A stretch of DNA of 6,364 nucleotides from an uncultured Ventosimonas sp. GTDB lineage: Bacteria; Pseudomonadota; Gammaproteobacteria; Pseudomonadales; Pseudomonadaceae. Every line of letters begins with the position of its first letter. Position 1 is the first letter of the stretch. A program made the position numbers and the translations under genes. The stretch spans positions 1-6,364 of the forward strand of contig CALYQH010000081.1 in assembly GCA_945283395.1 (NCBI GenBank). Reading direction: 5' to 3'. Of the stretch, positions 1 through 5,979 are shown piece by piece. The notes under the pieces were generated by a model. It had not been told where the DNA came from, ran no database searches, and saw only the letters and a program-made list of their open reading frames with translations.

Positions 1-775
1 GGGTGGTTTTGAGCGTGTTTTTGAGATTAACCGTAATTTCCGTAATGAGGGTGTATCTACTAGGCATAATCCTGAATTCACTATGATTGAATGGTATCAA
101 GCTTACGCTGATTATAGGGATAATATGGATTTAACCGAAGAGTTATTCCGTGAATTGGCTTTGTTAGTGCTAGGTACTACTGATGTACCTTATCAAGGAA
201 AAGTTTTCCATTTTGGCGAACCTTTTGCACGCTTATCAGTATTTGATTCTATCCTCAAATATAATAAAGATATTAGTGCAGCAGATTTACAAGATATAGA
301 TAAAGCTAGGGCATTAGCTAAGAAAGTGGGAGCAGATGTTAAAGGCTTTGAGGGATTAGGTAAATTACAAACGATGATTTTTGAAGAAACGGTTGAACAT
401 AAGTTAGAGCAACCTACTTTCATTATCCAATACCCTTTTGAAGTATCTCCTTTAGCACGTCGTAATGATGATGACCCTAGTATCACTGATAGGTTTGAGT
501 TATTTATTGGTGGGCGTGAAATAGCTAATGCTTATTCAGAATTAAATGATGCTGAAGATCAAGCTGCACGCTTTATGCAACAGGTTAAAGATAAGGATGC
601 AGGAGATGATGAAGCCATGCATTATGATGCAGATTTTATCAATGCGTTAGAATATGGTATGCCTCCTACTTCTGGTGAGGGTGTTGGTATTGATAGATTG
701 GTTATGTTATTGACTGATTCTCCTTCCATTCGTGATGTCATACTATTTCCTCATATGAAACCACTTGATAAGTGA
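1..775 (+). CDS. lysS: Lysyl-tRNA synthetase, class II, C-terminal part (5' end outside window)
   Basis: The cytoplasmic enzyme charges tRNA-Lys with lysine using ATP. The reading frame is already open at the left edge (first full codon at position 2) and gives about 257 residues, roughly the last half of a ~500-residue class II LysRS. The class II motif 2 region is visible at the start ([15 protein letters not shown] followed by STRHNPEFT). Further on come PTFI-x-x-[12 protein letters not shown] and [18 protein letters not shown], and then motif 3 near the C-terminus ([13 protein letters not shown], then [12 protein letters not shown]). It ends in TGA. The methionine at 83 lies inside motif 2 and is not the start. 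The nearest downstream gene is convergent, so lysS ends its transcription unit here. Identification is firm; only the N-terminal anticodon-binding part is missing, because of the window edge. Confidence 0.97.
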   Translation, partial: GGFERVFEINRNFRNEGVSTRHNPEFTMIEWYQAYADYRDNMDLTEELFRELALLVLGTTDVPYQGKVFHFGEPFARLSVFDSILKYNKDISAADLQDIDKARALAKKVGADVKGFEGLGKLQTMIFEETVEHKLEQPTFIIQYPFEVSPLARRNDDDPSITDRFELFIGGREIANAYSELNDAEDQAARFMQQVKDKDAGDDEAMHYDADFINALEYGMPPTSGEGVGIDRLVMLLTDSPSIRDVILFPHMKPLDK

Positions 776-785
776 TCTATAGCTA

Positions 786-833
786 GCTGTCTTATCTCTC
801 GTTTAGTAGGTAAATAGAGAGATAAGACCTAGC
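786..833 (+). other. Stem-loop just downstream of lysS
   Basis: A perfect 12-bp stem is formed by GTCTTATCTCTC (789-800) and GAGAGATAAGAC (817-828). Inside the 16-nt loop, TTTA (802-805) can pair with TAAA (811-814). Three more base pairs (786-788 with 831-833) can form across a 2-nt bulge. It starts 10 nt after the lysS stop, where a terminator is expected. No T-run follows it on either strand, so it is not a classical intrinsic terminator. It may stabilise the lysS 3' end or mark Rho-dependent termination; that role is inferred. Confidence 0.5.
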
Positions 834-1020
834 AGTTAAAAAGGTAAAAATTATAAATTAGCTGTTGATCTAAATTATATTGTTAGAAAGTGAGGAAGCT
901 GGTTTTTGCGGTAAGTCAACATAGTTGTCTTTATAAATTATGTTACTTCTTTTTAAGTAGCCTGATAAATTATCTAATAAACATTAATAAAATGTGCCAC
1001 ACAAGCTTATCTACGAAGTG

Positions 1021-1048
1021 ACTCAAGAGTTTTAATTTACTCTTGAGT
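1021..1048 (-). other. Stem-loop downstream of the I42 inhibitor gene
   Basis: ACTCAAGAGT (1021-1030) and ACTCTTGAGT (1039-1048) form a perfect 10-bp inverted repeat around the 8-nt loop TTTAATTT. It lies 10 nt past the TGA stop of the minus-strand gene, in the position of a 3'-end structure. Neither strand has a T-run after the stem, so factor-independent termination is doubtful. Confidence 0.5.
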
Positions 1049-1058
1049 AAACCCCTCA

Positions 1059-1481
1059 TCATTTAACGGTAATATTGCAAGTAAAAGTTTTAGCAGGTTT
1101 TACATTTTTTTCCCAAGGTCTGCTATAAATTAATTGCAATTTATCTTGCCCTACTGTCGTAGCAAGAAAGCGCCAAGTGGTTTGATTTTCACTGCCTAGC
1201 ATAGGTTGGCTAGTTTTTTCGGCATTATATTGAGCTGTTTCTGGCATTTGCTGGAGGATAGTTGGCATTAAGCTAATGCTCCAACCATAGCCGGTACTTG
1301 GGTTGCTAGGTAAGGTTATTGATAATTCTTGACCCCTATCTAAATTTAATAATTGGCATTCATTGGCATTGGTGATCGAGATAGAATTTGTTCTTACTTC
1401 TGTTTTAGGTGGGTCATCACTACATCCTGTTAGTATTCTAGTCATAGTTAATAATGAAATGATGCAGAATTTCTTTAACAT
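1059..1481 (-). CDS. Chagasin/I42-family peptidase inhibitor, predicted lipoprotein
   Basis: This is a 140-residue protein with an N-terminal lipoprotein signal: Lys at 3-4, a short hydrophobic stretch, and lipobox LTGC with the lipidated Cys at 20. The mature domain (about 33-140) carries the inhibitor I42 (chagasin-like) loops. These are NPSTGYGW at 60-67 (the NPTTG loop), a degenerate second loop at 95-99 (GSEN where GxGG is usual) followed by the conserved W-x-F at 103-105, and RPWE at 121-124. The family blocks papain-type cysteine peptidases by inserting these three loops into the active site. Here the protein would be membrane-anchored facing the periplasm or outside. Cys42 and Cys135 could form a disulfide. 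The ATG start is supported by AAGAGG 7 nt upstream. An Arg at 15 in the signal's hydrophobic part is unusual. The family call rests on loop motifs; the target peptidase is unknown. Confidence 0.85.
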   Translation of the reverse strand: MLKKFCIISLLTMTRILTGCSDDPPKTEVRTNSISITNANECQLLNLDRGQELSITLPSNPSTGYGWSISLMPTILQQMPETAQYNAEKTSQPMLGSENQTTWRFLATTVGQDKLQLIYSRPWEKNVKPAKTFTCNITVK

Positions 1482-1488
1482 TAGAGTG

Positions 1489-1494
1489 CCTCTT
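1489..1494 (-). promoter_or_regulatory. Ribosome binding site of the I42 inhibitor gene
   Basis: On the minus strand, AAGAGG lies 7 nt before the ATG at 1481. It supports this start over the internal Met at residue 13. Confidence 0.7.
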
Positions 1495-1513
1495 AGTCGC
1501 CTGTTATCACAAA

Positions 1514-1522
1514 GTTATAGCA
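1514..1522 (-). promoter_or_regulatory. Candidate extended -10 promoter for the I42 inhibitor gene
   Basis: The minus strand reads TGCTATAAC, a TGn-extended -10 element, 32 nt upstream of the ATG. No good -35 hexamer stands at 17 nt, which is tolerated by extended -10 promoters. It sits in the 113-bp gap after yjiA, so the gene can be transcribed independently of the btsT operon. This is a motif match only. Confidence 0.4.
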
Positions 1523-1594
1523 TACAATACAATATACTTTGTTTAACTTATCAATAAGCCTAATAAGCAATGCAGAAATAGCAGATACATAATT

Positions 1595-2557
1595 TTATAA
1601 AGCAGCAAATCCAGCTCTTATTTCTGCTTCTGGCAGGTTAATACCTATAAAAATAAGGGTACTTCGACGTTTGTCTTTGGTTTGCCATTCTCTATCCCAG
1701 CCGGCACTATAAATGCGTTGTACCCCCTGAAAAAGTAGCCGTCTGGTATCATTTGCAATAGCTAAAATGCCTTTGTAACGGAGCATTTGATCACCATAGT
1801 CAGTAAGTAAAGCATCCATAAAATGTGAGACAGCTTCAAGTTGTAAGTCTTTATCTAGCTTAATAACTATAGATTTAATATCATCAGTTTTATCTTGCGC
1901 TACAACGGGACTAAAAATAGGGGTATTAGCAGCAAGTTGGTCATTTAATATAAAGCCATCTATATGGAATAATAACTGTAAATCTATTTGACCATTGATC
2001 ACTTTATAAATAGGAGCTCTTACATTGATTTGTTGGAGTCTTTTCTCTAATAATTGCGTGTCTGGTGCTAGGTCAGTTTTGGTTAATAATAAGCAATCGG
2101 CATAGCCTATTTGTGCTTTACAAAGGGTGAATTGATTAAGTTGCTCATTGCCATGGACAGCATCTACAAGGGTGATAACACCATCTAATAAAAAGCGTTG
2201 TGCTAATACTTCATCGCTGAAGAATGTTTGAATAACAGGCCCAGGATCAGCCATGCCAGTACATTCTATTAACAGCCGATCAAACTGCAATGTTCCTAAA
2301 TCTATAGCATCTACTAGCTTATAAAGTGCAGCGGCTAATTCATTATTACTACTACAACAGATACAACCATTACTTAAAGTAGTAATTTGAGTTGCTTTAT
2401 CGGCTAATAGTTGATCATCTATAGCGACTTCTCCAAATTCATTTTCAATCACCGCTATTTTTTGACCGTGTTGAGTGTGGAGAATGTGTTGTAATAAGGT
2501 AGTTTTACCAGCGCCGAGAAAGCCAGAAATAATGGTAGTAGGGATAGCAGTAGTCAT
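1595..2557 (-). CDS. yjiA: YjiA-type G3E GTPase (CobW/COG0523 family)
   Basis: This 320-residue cytoplasmic P-loop GTPase is co-linear with E. coli YjiA (about 318 residues). The Walker A motif GFLGAGKTT is at 12-20. ENEFGEVAIDD is at 38-48 and is characteristic of the family. The metal-binding GCICC is at 64-68 (CxCC 65-68), the switch ECTGMADPGP at 98-107, and the guanine-specificity motif TKTD at 159-162. A CobW C-terminal domain occupies about 225-320 (RYKGILA and LLFQGVQRIYSA visible). There is no His-rich tail of the kind seen in zinc-chaperone members. G3E proteins couple GTP hydrolysis to metal or cofactor delivery, but the physiological client of YjiA is not settled. It is the last gene of the btsT-yjiX-yjiA operon, 12 nt after yjiX. 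A weak Shine-Dalgarno (AGGTAG) overlaps the region of the yjiX stop, suggesting translational coupling. Confidence 0.93.
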   Translation of the reverse strand: MTTAIPTTIISGFLGAGKTTLLQHILHTQHGQKIAVIENEFGEVAIDDQLLADKATQITTLSNGCICCSSNNELAAALYKLVDAIDLGTLQFDRLLIECTGMADPGPVIQTFFSDEVLAQRFLLDGVITLVDAVHGNEQLNQFTLCKAQIGYADCLLLTKTDLAPDTQLLEKRLQQINVRAPIYKVINGQIDLQLLFHIDGFILNDQLAANTPIFSPVVAQDKTDDIKSIVIKLDKDLQLEAVSHFMDALLTDYGDQMLRYKGILAIANDTRRLLFQGVQRIYSAGWDREWQTKDKRRSTLIFIGINLPEAEIRAGFAAL

Positions 2558-2569
2558 TTTACAATCTAC

Positions 2570-2767
2570 CTAACAACAGCGAAAGCCACCTTTCCCACCA
2601 TATCTGGCTTCTTGACGATCTCTGAAAAATTCTTGGTAAGTCATGATAGGTTTATCAGGATGATTTTTTTTCATATGTTCAACATAGGTTTCATAATCAG
2701 GAATACCTACCATCATACGGGCAGCTTGTCCAAGATACTTACTTGCCTTACCTAAATTACCAAACAT
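2570..2767 (-). CDS. yjiX: YjiX/YbdD family small protein (DUF466)
   Basis: This 65-residue protein begins [19 protein letters not shown] and contains the family core [17 protein letters not shown]-x-MTYQEFF and [12 protein letters not shown]. It matches E. coli YjiX/YbdD in length and sequence. An in-frame upstream ATG at 2797 would add ten residues. I reject it because family members start at MFGN, AAGGA sits 6 nt before the ATG at 2767, and the upstream ATG is buried in a hairpin stem. The protein is basic and soluble-looking, with no membrane segment. Its molecular function is unknown. Its gene is nearly always linked to a CstA/BtsT transporter, which suggests an accessory or regulatory role in peptide or pyruvate uptake. 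The invariant C-terminal Cys-Cys is noteworthy. Confidence 0.93.
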   Translation of the reverse strand: MFGNLGKASKYLGQAARMMVGIPDYETYVEHMKKNHPDKPIMTYQEFFRDRQEARYGGKGGFRCC

Positions 2768-2773
2768 TAGTTT

Positions 2774-2778
2774 TCCTT
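2774..2778 (-). promoter_or_regulatory. Ribosome binding site that sets the yjiX start
   Basis: The minus strand reads AAGGA followed by 6 nt and ATG at 2767. This selects the 65-residue form over a 75-residue extension. Confidence 0.75.
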
Positions 2779-2790
2779 TTAACGACAGCG

Positions 2791-2812
2791 CCCTCATGGT
2801 AAACCATGAGGG
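2791..2812 (-). other. Intercistronic stem-loop between btsT and yjiX
   Basis: CCCTCATGG (2791-2799) and CCATGAGGG (2804-2812) form a perfect 9-bp stem closed by a 4-nt loop. It is GC-rich compared with its surroundings. It lies 18 nt after the btsT stop and 23 nt before the yjiX start, inside the operon. No T-run follows on the minus strand, so it should not terminate efficiently. A 3'-end-protecting or processing element that sets unequal transporter and accessory levels is the likely role (inference). Confidence 0.65.
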
Positions 2813-2830
2813 ACTACTCTTTACTAACTC

Positions 2831-5050
2831 TTAGTGTGCTGTTGAAAGCTTAACTCCACCTTCAGGTATAGGCACATAAGGTGTTTCTTTATCAGTCCGT
2901 TGAGGATTTCTAAATCCTTGAATACCTGTGATGATACCGAAGATTAGCAAGCTTGCTACTACTAACAAGAATAGTACAGTTAATCCTACCGTAGTGTAGT
3001 TGTTAATCACAACATGATTTAAGTTATTTAAATCTATTTCAGCTTTAAAAGCTTTACCTTCAACTGAATCTTTCGCAAAATCATTAGCTGATTTACCTTC
3101 TTGTCTAAGTTTAACGGCAAGATCTAAAGATTCTTTATTGGCTACTACAAATACCGCCGCTTTTTCTTTGTAATTGGTTACATTATTCATAAAGACTGGT
3201 AAGTTGATGAAATTTGCCCAGGTAGTAATGACCAATAACCATGCGCAAGGGATAATGGTGACCCATGCATATTTGGCACGTTTCATCTTAACCAGCACTA
3301 CAGTACCTAATACTAAAGCAACGGCAGCTAACATTTGGTTAGATATACCAAATAGTGGCCATAAACTCTTCACCCCGCCTAATGGATCAACAACACCTTG
3401 ATACAATAAATAACCCCATAAACCGACACAACCAAAGGTTCCTATTAAGCTGGCAAAGATAGAATCGGTTTTCTTGAGGAAAGGAATAAAGTTACCTAAT
3501 AAGTCTTGTAACATGAAACGACCAGATCTGGTACCGGCATCTAAGGCAGTTAGAATAAATAGCGCTTCAAATAGAATACCGAAGTGATACCAGAAACCCA
3601 TTAGATTAGCGCTTGGCATGATATTATGGAAAACATGAGCAATACCAACGGCAAGCGTTGGCGCACCACCTGCACGGTTGAGGATAGAAGGTTCACCAAT
3701 ATCTTTAGCTGTTTGCATTATCATATCGGGTTGAATGACAAATCCCCAAGAGCTGATTTTAGCTGCTGCTATTTTGCTTACATCTGCTAAAGCTAGCCCT
3801 GCATCAGCATGATTTAGCAGATGAATATCTGGCATAGTAAAGCCAAGTGAAGCAGGTGGCACATTCATTGCGAAATATAAACCTGGCTCAATAATACAAG
3901 CCGCTACTAACGCCATGATTGCTACAAAGGATTCCATCAACATAGCACCATAGCCTATGAAACGTGCATCCACTTCATTAGGTAATAGTTTGGGGGTTGT
4001 TCCGGAGGAGATTAAAGCATGGAAACCAGAAACAGCACCACAGGCAATGGTGATAAATAAGAATGGAAATACTGCTCCACCCCATACCGGGCCACCGCCA
4101 TTGATAAATTGAGTTAAAGCCGGCATTTCTAAATCAGGGCGTAGAATCACAATACCTATGGCTAAACCAACTATCACGCCTATTTTTAGGAAAGTTGCTA
4201 GGTAGTCACGTGGCGCTAAAATTACCCAAACAGGTAACATAGCAGAAATAAAAGCATAACCAATTAAGATAAAGGTAATAGTAGTATCTTTAAAAGTTAG
4301 CATGTGCGCCCATTCGTGTTTATGGGCTATAACACCACCAAACCAGATAGCTAAAACAAGTAAAACGATACCTATTATAGCAACTTCGCCTACTTTGCCA
4401 GGGCGTAAGAAACGCATATACACACCCATAAAGAGCGCTATAGGGACAGTAGAAAATACGGTAAATACTCCCCATGGGCTGTCAGCAAGAGCTTTTACCA
4501 CAATTAAAGCTAATACTGCTAAGATGATGATCATGATCAAGAAGCATCCGAAAAGCCCGATGGTTCCAGCTATAGGCCCCATTTCTTCTTTAATCATTTC
4601 GCCTAATGAACTTCCGTTTCGGCGGGAGGATAAAAATAGTACCATAAAATCTTGCACAGCGCCTGCTAAAACAACGCCTGCCAAAATCCATAGGGTACCT
4701 GGTAAATAACCCATTTGAGCTGCAAGCACAGGGCCTACTAAAGGGCCTGCACCGGCAATAGCCGCAAAGTGATGACCAAATAAGACATATCTATTAGTAG
4801 GTACATAATTTAATCCATCATTATTAATAACTGCCGGCGTTGCTCTAGTAGGATCTAAACCCATCACTTTATTAGCTATATAAAGGCTATAGTAACGATA
4901 AGCTACCAAGTACACAGCTATTGAAGCTGCCACGATCCATAGTGCACTAATGGATTCCCCTCTTCTTAGTGCCACTACCCCCAATGAACAAGCACCAATA
5001 AAACCAAGGATAACCCACGGGATATGATGGAAAAATTTATTGCTTTTCAT
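2831..5050 (-). CDS. btsT: BtsT-type pyruvate/H+ symporter (CstA family)
   Basis: This 739-residue inner-membrane transporter is co-linear with E. coli BtsT (YjiY, about 716 residues). That protein imports pyruvate with protons; the paralogue CstA was first linked to peptide uptake. The N-terminus (HIPWVILGFIGA, then VALRRGE-x-ISALWIV) and the conserved block FGHHFAAIAGAGPLVGP at 91-107 are diagnostic. So are AGAVQDFMVLF, CGAVSGFHALISSGTTPK, GGAPTLAVGIAHVF, FILTALDAGTRSGRFMLQDL, GISNQMLAAVAL and the C-terminal TDKETPYVPIPEGGVK. A CstA domain covers about 30-410 and the C-terminal five-helix CstA domain about 480-700, with many hydrophobic helices throughout. The extra length relative to E. 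coli lies mostly in a hydrophilic loop around 620-685. The ATG at 5050 is preceded by AAGGG at 5-nt spacing. It is the first gene of an operon with yjiX and yjiA. In E. coli btsT is induced by the BtsS/BtsR pyruvate-sensing system; no such genes lie in this window. BtsT fits better than CstA because of the closer N- and C-terminal sequence. Confidence 0.95.
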   Translation of the reverse strand: MKSNKFFHHIPWVILGFIGACSLGVVALRRGESISALWIVAASIAVYLVAYRYYSLYIANKVMGLDPTRATPAVINNDGLNYVPTNRYVLFGHHFAAIAGAGPLVGPVLAAQMGYLPGTLWILAGVVLAGAVQDFMVLFLSSRRNGSSLGEMIKEEMGPIAGTIGLFGCFLIMIIILAVLALIVVKALADSPWGVFTVFSTVPIALFMGVYMRFLRPGKVGEVAIIGIVLLVLAIWFGGVIAHKHEWAHMLTFKDTTITFILIGYAFISAMLPVWVILAPRDYLATFLKIGVIVGLAIGIVILRPDLEMPALTQFINGGGPVWGGAVFPFLFITIACGAVSGFHALISSGTTPKLLPNEVDARFIGYGAMLMESFVAIMALVAACIIEPGLYFAMNVPPASLGFTMPDIHLLNHADAGLALADVSKIAAAKISSWGFVIQPDMIMQTAKDIGEPSILNRAGGAPTLAVGIAHVFHNIMPSANLMGFWYHFGILFEALFILTALDAGTRSGRFMLQDLLGNFIPFLKKTDSIFASLIGTFGCVGLWGYLLYQGVVDPLGGVKSLWPLFGISNQMLAAVALVLGTVVLVKMKRAKYAWVTIIPCAWLLVITTWANFINLPVFMNNVTNYKEKAAVFVVANKESLDLAVKLRQEGKSANDFAKDSVEGKAFKAEIDLNNLNHVVINNYTTVGLTVLFLLVVASLLIFGIITGIQGFRNPQRTDKETPYVPIPEGGVKLSTAH

Positions 5051-5055
5051 AGAAA

Positions 5056-5060
5056 CCCTT
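5056..5060 (-). promoter_or_regulatory. Ribosome binding site of btsT
   Basis: The minus strand reads AAGGG 5 nt before the ATG at 5050. It agrees with the start conserved among BtsT proteins. Confidence 0.7.
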
Positions 5061-5116
5061 AATAAAGTTCAGTAAACGATTAAGTAAATTAATACAATTT
5101 ATTACGGAAATATGCA

Positions 5117-5125
5117 TATATATCA
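5117..5125 (-). promoter_or_regulatory. Candidate extended -10 promoter for btsT
   Basis: The minus strand reads TGATATATA, a TGn-extended -10 motif about 70 nt upstream of the btsT ATG. There is no convincing -35 at 17 nt, and the surrounding AT-richness makes chance matches likely. If real, the TTAGCCA repeats just upstream (5145-5189) would sit where an activator binds. This is a weak call. Confidence 0.25.
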
Positions 5126-5144
5126 TTTTTAAAAAAATAGAAAC

Positions 5145-5194
5145 ATTAGCCACAAGTAGTAATTAATTTGGCTAATATTATCAATTAGCACAAG
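5145..5194 (-). promoter_or_regulatory. Candidate operator: repeated ATTAGCCA motif upstream of btsT
   Basis: ATTAGCCA (5145-5152) and its exact inverse TGGCTAAT (5169-5176) are 16 nt apart. A third, slightly altered copy follows in direct orientation (ATTAGCACAAG at 5184-5194, compared with ATTAGCCACAAG at 5145-5156). GCTAAT (5171-5176) and ATTAGC (5184-5189) make a second, tighter inverted repeat with a 7-nt spacer. This arrangement looks like a multi-site operator. It does not obviously match the E. coli BtsR motif as I remember it, so the regulator is unassigned. Confidence 0.4.
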
Positions 5195-5308
5195 ATTGTT
5201 AAATAAGTGTATAGTATGTTTAGTTAACAGGCTATACTGCTAATTAATAAAAAGAACTATTATTACTTATTTGTTAATCTTTAACTATTAAAATTATTCA
5301 ATAAAGAT

Positions 5309-5338
5309 GACAAAATTTGTCTCTTTAAGGCTTTTGTC
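5309..5338 (+). promoter_or_regulatory. Candidate upstream activator sites for the pilin promoter
   Basis: GACAAA-A-TTTGTC (5309-5321) is a 13-bp perfect dyad with one central base, and TTTTGTC recurs at 5332-5338, 17 nt further on. TGTC-containing repeats are the described PilR contact sites upstream of the Pseudomonas pilA sigma-54 promoter. These lie about 120-145 nt upstream of the -24 element, a usable distance for an enhancer-binding protein. Assignment to PilR is inference. Confidence 0.3.
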
Positions 5339-5453
5339 TACTTGTATTTAAAATAGTATCAGTAAGTTTAGCCAAGTTAATTGAACTATTGAGAGGTCTG
5401 CAAAGAATGATGTGATGCATGATGCTGTACAAAATAAGCTGTAATTAGAGTTC

Positions 5454-5469
5454 TGGCTTATTTTTTGCC
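5454..5469 (+). promoter_or_regulatory. Sigma-54 (RpoN) promoter of the pilin gene
   Basis: TGGC at 5454-5457 and TTGC at 5465-5468 place GG and GC exactly 10 nt apart, the -24/-12 spacing of RpoN promoters (consensus TGGCAC-N5-TTGC). Transcription would begin near 5480, leaving a leader of about 20 nt that contains the Shine-Dalgarno. RpoN with PilR/PilS is the known control of type IV pilin genes in Pseudomonas, so motif and gene identity support each other. Confidence 0.75.
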
Positions 5470-5486
5470 TATAACAATCTATTAAC

Positions 5487-5492
5487 AGAGGG
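5487..5492 (+). promoter_or_regulatory. Ribosome binding site of the pilin gene
   Basis: AGAGGG lies 7 nt before the ATG at 5500. It fixes a start that leaves a short, basic prepilin leader. Confidence 0.75.
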
Positions 5493-5499
5493 TTATATT

Positions 5500-5961
5500 A
5501 TGAAAAAGCTACATCATGGCTTTACTTTGATAGAAATAATACTAGTTATTATGATTATTGCCATTATGACTGCTATTGCTATTCCAGCCTATCAGCACTA
5601 TCTTACCAAGGCGCGATTAGCAGAAGTTTTCTCGGTAGCTTCTGGACTAAAACCTCGAGTTGTGGAATCTTATTTTTTTAAAAAAACATGCCCTATAAAT
5701 AACAATGGCAGTAATACTTTTATAGTGGCTCCTACCGCTTATGCAACTAAGATTATTAATGATATTACTGTGGCTACAGGAACTAGTGGTTGTGATATTA
5801 TAATCACTATTAAAAACGATGCGCCAGTTGCAGCAGAAGTAAAAGGCAAGATAATTAATTTACAGTTGATATCAACGAATACCTCAGGTGCGATGGCATG
5901 GCAGTGTGTTACTACTATCCCCGAGCCAGCCAAATATTTACCTGCTAGCTGTGTTAATTAA
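5500..5961 (+). CDS. pilA: Type IVa pilin (PilA-like prepilin)
   Basis: This 153-residue prepilin has a 7-residue leader, MKKLHHG, with prepilin-peptidase (PilD) cleavage expected between Gly7 and Phe8. The mature protein starts FTLIE, with the invariant Glu at +5 (residue 12). A hydrophobic helix covers 8-30 and continues as an amphipathic helix to about 55. It includes the conserved Pro at residue 29. The globular part contains four cysteines (64, 98, 136, 151). The last pair, in W-Q-C and YLPASC near the C-terminus, corresponds to the disulfide-bounded D-region of major pilins. The product would assemble into type IV pili for attachment, twitching or DNA uptake. No other pil genes are in the window; pilA often stands apart from its assembly genes. 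An unusual T7A7 run (5673-5686) lies within the coding sequence at residues 58-63. Whether it is the major or a minor pilin cannot be decided without the rest of the genome. The major form is favoured by length, the D-region and the sigma-54 promoter. Confidence 0.9.
   Translation: MKKLHHGFTLIEIILVIMIIAIMTAIAIPAYQHYLTKARLAEVFSVASGLKPRVVESYFFKKTCPINNNGSNTFIVAPTAYATKIINDITVATGTSGCDIIITIKNDAPVAAEVKGKIINLQLISTNTSGAMAWQCVTTIPEPAKYLPASCVN
5673..5686 (+). repeat. T7A7 homopolymer tract inside the pilin gene
   Basis: Seven T are followed directly by seven A, encoding the Phe-Phe-Lys-Lys region at residues 59-62. Runs of this kind are slippage-prone. A one-base change would truncate the pilin shortly after its N-terminal helix. 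Confidence 0.8.
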
Positions 5962-5964
5962 AAA

Positions 5965-5977
5965 ACCTATGTTAGGT
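5965..5977 (-). terminator. Small minus-strand hairpin with T-run beyond trpA
   Basis: The minus strand reads ACCTA, loop ACA, TAGGT and then a run of T formed by the A residues at 5960-5964. The 5-bp stem is short, but the T-run is good. It follows the larger hairpin at 5980-6002 and could complete termination of the trpA transcript. It overlaps the last bases around the pilin stop. Confidence 0.4.
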
Positions 5978-5979
5978 AT

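Larger units (their letters stand above)
776..1058. other. Convergent intergenic gap without genes
   Basis: This 283-bp AT-rich stretch separates the convergent lysS and I42-inhibitor genes. Besides the two stem-loops listed separately (786-833 and 1021-1048), I see no open frame with a ribosome binding site and no recognisable RNA gene. Confidence 0.6.
5051..5499. other. Divergent regulatory region between btsT and the pilin gene
   Basis: This 449-bp, very AT-rich spacer holds no open frame with a credible ribosome binding site and no recognisable RNA gene. The btsT half (about 5100-5195) contains a candidate promoter and the TTAGCCA inverted repeat. The middle holds a weak dyad (AGTAT/ATACT at 5213-5217 and 5234-5238 centred on GTTAAC) and the TTTGTC sites at 5309-5338. 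The pilin half ends in a sigma-54 promoter. Both flanking genes are regulated in their families by two-component systems, which fits a long spacer. Confidence 0.6.

Noticed and set aside
193..486. 97-codon open frame antisense to lysS
   Set aside because: It lies fully within conserved lysS coding sequence, has no recognisable domain and no convincing upstream signals.
1363..1557. 64-codon plus-strand open frame over the start of the I42 inhibitor gene
   Set aside because: It overlaps the signal-peptide region and promoter of the minus-strand gene and resembles no family.
1553..1568. AATAAGCC-TAATAAGC short tandem repeat after yjiA
   Set aside because: It is too short and AT-rich to signify more than chance, and it forms no terminator-like stem.
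2570..2797. 75-residue version of YjiX starting at 2797
   Set aside because: The ten extra residues are absent from the family, their ATG is inside a hairpin stem, and a good ribosome binding site serves the ATG at 2767.
4302..4709. 135-codon open frame antisense to btsT
   Set aside because: It is a frame shadow of a conserved transporter; the translation is low-complexity with no family resemblance. The shorter one at 3174-3401 is rejected for the same reason.
5410..5425. Possible CRP site (TGTGA at 5411-5415) in the divergent region
   Set aside because: Only one half-site is present; the matching TCACA half is missing, so it is not distinguishable from chance.
5739..5933. 64-codon open frame antisense to the pilin gene
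   Set aside because: It is a shadow of the conserved pilin coding sequence, with no ribosome binding site or recognisable domain.
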